From NCBI GenBank assembly GCA_017437205.1, contig JAFSBP010000022.1, positions 1-11,057 of the forward strand: DNA of 11,057 nucleotides. The letters are read 5' to 3'. The position numbers were made by a program, and so were the translations under genes. The DNA is from Lachnospiraceae bacterium. GTDB taxonomy: Bacteria > Bacillota > Clostridia > Lachnospirales > Lachnospiraceae. The notes under the pieces are model-generated. The model saw nothing but the letters and a program-made list of their open reading frames with translations. It searched no databases and was not told the origin of the DNA. Positions 7,499-11,057 of the stretch are shown piece by piece (the first letter of the stretch is position 1; every line of letters starts with the position of its first letter).

Positions 7499-7535
7499 TT
7501 GTACGACCATGCCAAACTGTGGTAAACTGTATAAG
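7499..7535 (+). promoter_or_regulatory. Weak candidate promoter before holA
   Basis: The 92-base gap between comEC and holA contains TTGTAC (7499-7504) with TAAACT 18 bases on (7523-7528), and also TATAAG (7530-7535, 5 of 6 to the -10 consensus) without a fitting -35. The 7-mer AAACTGT occurs at 7514-7520 and 7524-7530, one helical turn apart, overlapping these elements. No terminator hairpin is visible after comEC, so holA may also be read from the upstream operon. Confidence 0.3.
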
Positions 7536-7560
7536 ATAGCGAGAAAGTCGAGGTCACGGA

Positions 7561-8541
7561 ATGCAGAAGCTGAATCAGGATATCAAGGAGCGTACATTTG
7601 AGCGGGTATACTGTCTGTTCGGAGAAGAAGAGTATCTGAAGCGCAGTTATAAGAATCGTTTGATTCAGGCGATCTCCGGCGATGATACGATGAATGTGAA
7701 CCGTTTCGTGGAGAAGGAGGCGGAGGTTACCGCGATTATCGATGCGGCAGAGACGATGCCCTTCTTTGCGGATTACCGGTTGGTCATCGTTGAGAACAGC
7801 GGTCTGTTTAAACGCGAGGCGGATCAGCTGGTGGAATATCTGGACCGGGTTCCTGATACCACCATTATCATCTTCGCGGAGAGTCAGATGGACAAGCGGA
7901 GCAAACTGTACAAAAAGATAAATACAGTTGGTTACGCGGCGGAGATGGGACGTCAGTCAGAAAAAGAACTGCAGATGTGGATCCTTCGTTTTCTGAAGCA
8001 GGAGAATAAGCAGATTTCCGCAAGGGCGATGGAACTGTTTCTGGAGATGGCCGGCGATGACATGGAAAATATCCGCATGGAGCTGGAAAAACTCATCAGC
8101 TACGTGGGAGAGCGTTCCGGGATCATGCCGGAGGATGTGTCGGCGATCTGCACACCGCAGGTGTCCGGACAGATCTTTGATATGATCGGCGCGGTGGCAG
8201 CGAGACGGCAGCAGGAGGCACTTCGTCTCTATTATGATCTCTTGACCATGAAGGAACCGCCGATGCGTATCCTGTTTCTCATTGCCCGCCAGTTCAACCA
8301 GCTTTTGCAGGTGAAGGAAGCGGCGGCGAAGTCGAGGGATAAAGCGGTGATCGCGAAAGCCTGCGGACTGACGCCGTATGTGGCGGGAAAGATGATCAGC
8401 CTGTCCGGAAATTTCAGCCGGGAAGTATTGCTATCATATCTGCAACTTTGCGTGCAGACGGAGGAGGATGTGAAGTCAGGACGACTGACCGACCGGTTGG
8501 CTGTGGAGCTCCTGATCATCCAATTCAGTCAGAGGCGTTGA
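7561..8541 (+). CDS. holA: DNA polymerase III delta subunit (clamp loader)
   Basis: Delta subunit of the clamp loader, 326 residues, which opens the sliding clamp so it can be placed on primed DNA. The N-terminal sequence YCLFGEEEYLKRSYKNRL (about 18-35) is the hallmark start of the delta family (PF06144), followed by FVEKEAEVTAIIDAAETMPFF-type helices, the VIVENSGLF strand and a C-terminal helical domain (from about 210) with the typical pattern PPMRILFLIARQFNQLLQVKE. Length fits the family. GAGGT (7550-7554) lies 6 bases before ATG 7561. In B. subtilis holA (formerly yqeN) also follows comEC, so the position supports the call. The ribosomal S20 gene rpsT, its usual downstream neighbour, is not found here. 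Confidence 0.95.
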   Translation: MQKLNQDIKERTFERVYCLFGEEEYLKRSYKNRLIQAISGDDTMNVNRFVEKEAEVTAIIDAAETMPFFADYRLVIVENSGLFKREADQLVEYLDRVPDTTIIIFAESQMDKRSKLYKKINTVGYAAEMGRQSEKELQMWILRFLKQENKQISARAMELFLEMAGDDMENIRMELEKLISYVGERSGIMPEDVSAICTPQVSGQIFDMIGAVAARRQQEALRLYYDLLTMKEPPMRILFLIARQFNQLLQVKEAAAKSRDKAVIAKACGLTPYVAGKMISLSGNFSREVLLSYLQLCVQTEEDVKSGRLTDRLAVELLIIQFSQRR

Positions 8542-8569
8542 CTCTGATATCATTTCTAATCTAAATAAT
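8538..8569 (+). promoter_or_regulatory. Candidate promoter for the mgtE leader
   Basis: TTGACT (8538-8543, 5 of 6) overlaps the holA stop codon. An AT-rich block at 8561-8569 could supply the -10, for example TAAATA (8562-8567, 18-base spacing, weak) or AATAAT (8564-8569, 20-base spacing). Transcription would start about 8575, just before the folded leader. The -35 is convincing; the -10 is ambiguous. Confidence 0.4.
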
Positions 8570-8582
8570 CATGTCTGCTGAC

Positions 8583-8718
8583 GCAGGCTATACCATGAAT
8601 GAATGTGAGGTGAGAGTATGGACGGAGACGGTAGTAGTTGCATAAAACGGGAAGATACCAAAACGCGGACATGCTCTCCCGTTTTATGTTCTATGCCTGC
8701 CTGAGTTTCTTTCAGGCA
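8583..8718 (+). promoter_or_regulatory. Structured, switch-like 5' leader of mgtE
   Basis: The gap between holA and mgtE has no supported gene but is rich in pairing. A long-range stem joins GCAGGC (8583-8588) to GCCTGC (8695-8700), extended inward by ATA/TAT (8590-8592 with 8692-8694) across a one-base bulge. Inside it lie a short CCAT/ATGG pairing (8593-8596 with 8618-8621) and a perfect 12-bp stem (8641-8652 with 8677-8688) with a 24-base loop. A separate hairpin, TGCCTGA (8698-8704) with TCAGGCA (8712-8718), uses the same bases as the 3' strand of the closing stem, so the two cannot coexist. Such exclusive pairing next to a Mg2+ transporter gene suggests a regulatory RNA. M-box riboswitches often precede mgtE; AGGTGAG (8607-8613) echoes that class, but the rest of its consensus is not evident. 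From 8719 to 8877 I see only a purine-rich tract and minor hairpins (8739-8744 with 8754-8759, and 8808-8813 with 8829-8834). Confidence 0.5.
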
Positions 8719-8877
8719 AGTCCCCAACCAAGAGAGATTCCGAGAAAAGACGTTCGGAAAAGAGAAGAGAAAGTCATGATAGCTTAACATAAGGCACATG
8801 GCTTGTTTAAGGTGGCTGTAATACGGGTACCTTAGGTTTACATTGACAAAAAAGAGCGAAACGAGGAGGGACATACA

Positions 8878-10248
8878 ATGGAACAGGAATTTTTGACCGC
8901 TGAAGAGATCAGCGAGCTGATTAAAGAAAGAAGATTTTCTGAATTAAAAGTATATTTAAACGAGACGAACCCGGCAGATATTGCGGAGCTACTGAATGAA
9001 CTGCAGAGAGAGCAGTATCTGATACTTTACCGGTTACTGCCTAAGGAACTGGCAGCGGAAGTGTTCGTCGATCTGGATACCGACCTTCAGGAGTCGCTGA
9101 TCGGTGCGTTCAGCGATGTGGAATTGAAGCAGATGCTGGACGAACTGTATCTCGATGATACGGTAGATATTATTGAGGAGATGCCGGCGACGGTAGTTCG
9201 CCGTATTCTCGCAAACTCCACGCCACACTCCAGAAAGGTGATCAATACTTTGCTTAAATACCCGGAAGACAGCGCGGGAAGCCTGATGACGCCGGAGTAC
9301 ATCGGTCTGAAGAAGGACTGGACGGTGGAGCAGGCTTTTGAGCTGATCCGAAAGGTTGCCATCGACAAAGAAACCATCTATACCTGCTATGTCACGGACC
9401 AAAAGAGGGTGCTCATCGGTCTGGTGACGGCGAAGATGCTTCTCCTGGCCGACCGGGATCAACTGATCGGCGATATTATGGAGGAAAATGTGATTGCGGT
9501 GTCGACCACGGAGGACCAGGAAGTGGTTGCGCAGATGATCGAGAAATATGACTTCCTTGCGCTCCCGGTTGTGGATGCGGAAAACCGACTGGTCGGAATC
9601 ATCACGGTCGACGACGTCATCGATGTTATGCAGGAGGAGATTGAGGAAGATATCGCGAAGATGAACGCGATCGCTGTCAGCGAGAAGCCTTATCTGAAGA
9701 CAACCGTGTTTGAACTGTGGAAGAACCGCATTCCGTGGCTGCTCCTTCTGATGGTTTCCGCTACCTTCACCGGCATGATTATCTCCGGATTTGAGGACGC
9801 ACTGGCGGTGCAGGCGGCACTCACTGCGTTCATCCCCATGCTCATGGGAACCGGAGGAAACTCCGGAAGCCAGTCGTCAGTTACTATCATCCGTGCCCTG
9901 TCTCAGGGTGAGATTGAGTTTAAGGACATATTCAGAGTCGTATGGAAGGAAATCCGGGTGGCGGTGCTCTGCGGCATATCTCTGGCCATCGGAACTTTTG
10001 TCAAAATCATTTTGATCGATAACCTGCTTCTTCAGTCAGCAATCTCACTGCCGGTGGCGGCGGTAGTCTGCGTCACCCTCTGCGTGACGGTATTTTGCGC
10101 AAAATTCATCGGCTGTACGCTGCCGATGCTGGCGGAGAAAGTCGGTCTTGACCCTGCGGTGATGGCGAGCCCGTTCATCACAACGATCGTGGATGCAGTA
10201 TCACTGGTCGTGTATTTTCAGGTGGCAGGGGCGATGTTTGGGTGGTGA
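8878..10248 (+). CDS. mgtE: MgtE-type magnesium channel/transporter
   Basis: Mg2+-selective membrane channel of 456 residues that closes when cytoplasmic Mg2+ is high. The N domain of helical repeats spans about 1-130 (ELLNELQREQYLILYRLLP), a CBS pair about 137-255 (GSLMTPEYIGL; DIMEENVIAVS; FLALPVVDAENRLVGIITVDDV), followed by the acidic connecting helix MQEEIEEDIAKM. The membrane part has five helices (about 284-304, 311-335, 358-378, 389-412, 430-454), with the family signature GTGGNSGSQSS (324-334) and Asp439 in TTIVDAVSL, corresponding to the pore aspartate known from Thermus MgtE. All expected parts are present. GGAGG (8865-8869) lies 8 bases before ATG 8878. The long folded leader suggests expression controlled at RNA level. 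No clear terminator is seen after the TGA. Confidence 0.96.
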   Translation: MEQEFLTAEEISELIKERRFSELKVYLNETNPADIAELLNELQREQYLILYRLLPKELAAEVFVDLDTDLQESLIGAFSDVELKQMLDELYLDDTVDIIEEMPATVVRRILANSTPHSRKVINTLLKYPEDSAGSLMTPEYIGLKKDWTVEQAFELIRKVAIDKETIYTCYVTDQKRVLIGLVTAKMLLLADRDQLIGDIMEENVIAVSTTEDQEVVAQMIEKYDFLALPVVDAENRLVGIITVDDVIDVMQEEIEEDIAKMNAIAVSEKPYLKTTVFELWKNRIPWLLLLMVSATFTGMIISGFEDALAVQAALTAFIPMLMGTGGNSGSQSSVTIIRALSQGEIEFKDIFRVVWKEIRVAVLCGISLAIGTFVKIILIDNLLLQSAISLPVAAVVCVTLCVTVFCAKFIGCTLPMLAEKVGLDPAVMASPFITTIVDAVSLVVYFQVAGAMFGW

Positions 10249-10283
10249 GGGGGCGATTTTATCTATTTTTCACCGTTTGCGGG

Positions 10284-10312
10284 TTGAATATTTGGGCATT
10301 TAATGCTACAAT
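10284..10312 (+). promoter_or_regulatory. Strong extended -10 promoter for secA
   Basis: TTGAAT (10284-10289, 4 of 6) and TACAAT (10307-10312, 5 of 6) are 17 bases apart, and TGC directly before the -10 (10304-10306) gives the extended -10 motif. Transcription should start near 10319, producing a leader of about 100 bases. This is the clearest promoter in the window. Confidence 0.7.
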
Positions 10313-10337
10313 ATTGTTTTAGAATGGAAAATAGGTG

Positions 10338-10389
10338 TGGTCTGCCCTGCAGACTAGCCGCCAACGAAAACTCTGTCGTGAGAGTTTTC
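10338..10389 (+). promoter_or_regulatory. Two-hairpin secA 5' leader
   Basis: Hairpin A pairs GTCTGC (10340-10345) with GCAGAC (10349-10354) around a CCT loop, extendable by two pairs (10338-10339 with 10355-10356). Hairpin B pairs GAAAACTCT (10366-10374) with AGAGTTTTC (10381-10389) around GTCGTG, followed by GCGAAAAAAG. Neither is followed by a T-run, so these are not ordinary terminators. They lie between the predicted transcription start and the secA ribosome binding site and could control translation or mRNA stability. Confidence 0.45.
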
Positions 10390-10418
10390 AGCGAAAAAAG
10401 TGTTACAGGAGTGAATGT

Positions 10419-11057
10419 ATGGGAATTTTTCAGAAGCTGTTCGGCACCCACAGTGAGCGGGAGTTGAAGCTGATCTACCCGATCGTAGACAAAATCGAGG
10501 CGATGCGCCCTGAAATGATGGCATTGAGTGATGCTGATCTGAAGGCAAAGACGGCGGAGTTTAAGCAGCGTCTTGCAAAAGGTGAGACCCTTGATGATAT
10601 TTTGCCGGAGGCATTTGCTGTCGTGCGTGAGGCAGCGAGACGTTCTCTCGGGATGGAGCATTACCGCGTACAGTTGATCGGTGGTATCGTTCTCCATCAG
10701 GGACGTATTGCGGAGATGCGTACCGGTGAAGGTAAGACGTTGGTGTCCACTCTTCCCGCTTATTTGAATGCGCTGGAGGGTAAGGGCGTCCATGTTGTGA
10801 CGGTCAATGACTATCTGGCAAAGCGTGATGCCGAGTGGATGGGACAGGTTCATGAGTTCCTCGGTCTGACGGTCGGCGTGGTACTCAACCACATGGACAA
10901 TGATGAGCGTCGGGCGGCATATCAGTGTGATATTACCTACGTGACAAATAACGAGCTCGGTTTCGACTATCTGCGTGACAACATGGTAAACTACCGGGAG
11001 CAGCTGACCCAGAGAGACCTGAATTTTGCCATCATCGACGAAGTGGACTCCATCCTC
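10419..11057 (+). CDS. secA: Preprotein translocase ATPase SecA, N-terminal part
   Basis: Motor ATPase that drives secreted proteins through SecYEG. The first 213 codons are present and the frame runs off the right edge. The start [17 protein letters not shown] is typical of SecA. Visible motifs are the Walker A segment MRTGEGKT with following [12 protein letters not shown], the [15 protein letters not shown] motif, [15 protein letters not shown] and the Walker B / DEAD-like IIDEVDSIL at the edge. AGGAG (10407-10411) lies 7 bases before ATG 10419. The frame is also open upstream to a GTG at 10335, but family length and the ribosome binding site favour ATG 10419. In many Firmicutes hpf precedes secA; here mgtE does, separated by a promoter and leader. 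Confidence 0.96.
   Translation, partial: MGIFQKLFGTHSERELKLIYPIVDKIEAMRPEMMALSDADLKAKTAEFKQRLAKGETLDDILPEAFAVVREAARRSLGMEHYRVQLIGGIVLHQGRIAEMRTGEGKTLVSTLPAYLNALEGKGVHVVTVNDYLAKRDAEWMGQVHEFLGLTVGVVLNHMDNDERRAAYQCDITYVTNNELGFDYLRDNMVNYREQLTQRDLNFAIIDEVDSIL

Noticed and set aside
8641..8688. 12-bp stem in the mgtE leader read as a terminator of holA
   Set aside because: The T-run is inside the 3' arm of the stem, not after it, and the loop is 24 bases long.
8843..8848. Perfect TTGACA just before mgtE
   Set aside because: No -10 element lies 16-18 bases downstream; that place is the mgtE ribosome binding site, so transcription from here would start inside the gene.
8569..8874. Minus-strand frame of 101 codons in the holA-mgtE gap
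   Set aside because: It spans the inverted repeats of the mgtE leader, has no clear ribosome binding site and resembles no family, including S20.
10366..10399. Hairpin B before secA as a terminator of mgtE
   Set aside because: It is followed by an A-run, not a T-run, on the + strand, and it lies downstream of the secA promoter; the minus strand also has no T-run directly after the stem.
10335..10418. In-frame N-terminal extension of SecA from GTG 10335
   Set aside because: The ribosome binding site at 10407-10411 and the typical SecA N-terminus both support ATG 10419; the extension crosses both leader hairpins.

Overview
The window reads as chromosomal DNA of a Gram-positive anaerobe of the class Clostridia, most likely the family Lachnospiraceae. 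This is an inference from protein flavour (ComEA, ComEC, HolA, MgtE and SecA of Firmicutes type), strong GGAGG ribosome binding sites, moderate GC content and tight co-directional packing. Every gene that can be supported lies on the + strand. No tRNA, rRNA, CRISPR array, insertion sequence or prophage gene was seen.

Region by region: (1) 3-1181 is the 3' part of a TraB/GumN-family protein, cut by the window edge and closed by a strong GAAA-capped hairpin (1188-1223). (2) A sigma-A-like promoter (1256-1284), with two TGCGCA palindromes over its -35, starts a tight run of five genes: a lipoprotein-type ComEA (1335-1931), an OmpR/PhoB-type response regulator (1948-2622), its sensor histidine kinase (2670-4112), a GerMN-domain lipoprotein (4122-5060) and the DNA-uptake channel ComEC (5057-7468). 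(3) holA, the DNA polymerase III delta subunit (7561-8541), follows after 92 bases. (4) A 336-base non-coding stretch (8542-8877) holds a probable promoter and a folded leader with two mutually exclusive stems, upstream of the magnesium transporter gene mgtE (8878-10248). (5) An extended -10 promoter (10284-10312) and a two-hairpin leader precede secA, whose first 213 codons (10419-11057) run off the right edge.

The backbone comEA ... comEC-holA matches the classic Firmicutes late-competence locus (comEA-comEB-comEC-holA-rpsT in Bacillus subtilis). Here comEB is absent and its place is taken by a complete two-component system plus a GerMN lipoprotein, while rpsT is absent after holA. DNA capture (ComEA), DNA passage (ComEC) and an envelope-sensing signalling pair are therefore likely co-transcribed.

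The most striking local detail is the comEC start. A good Shine-Dalgarno sequence (GGAGG, 5043-5047) points at an ATA codon (5057-5059) that overlaps the TAA stop of the preceding gene. No ATG, GTG or TTG is in frame until 48 bases later, inside the first membrane region. One G-to-A change at 5059 in an ancestral ATGA overlap would explain this and leave the upstream stop intact. The other candidates for something undescribed are the switch-like mgtE leader, which does not match the M-box consensus well by eye, and the hairpin-rich secA leader.
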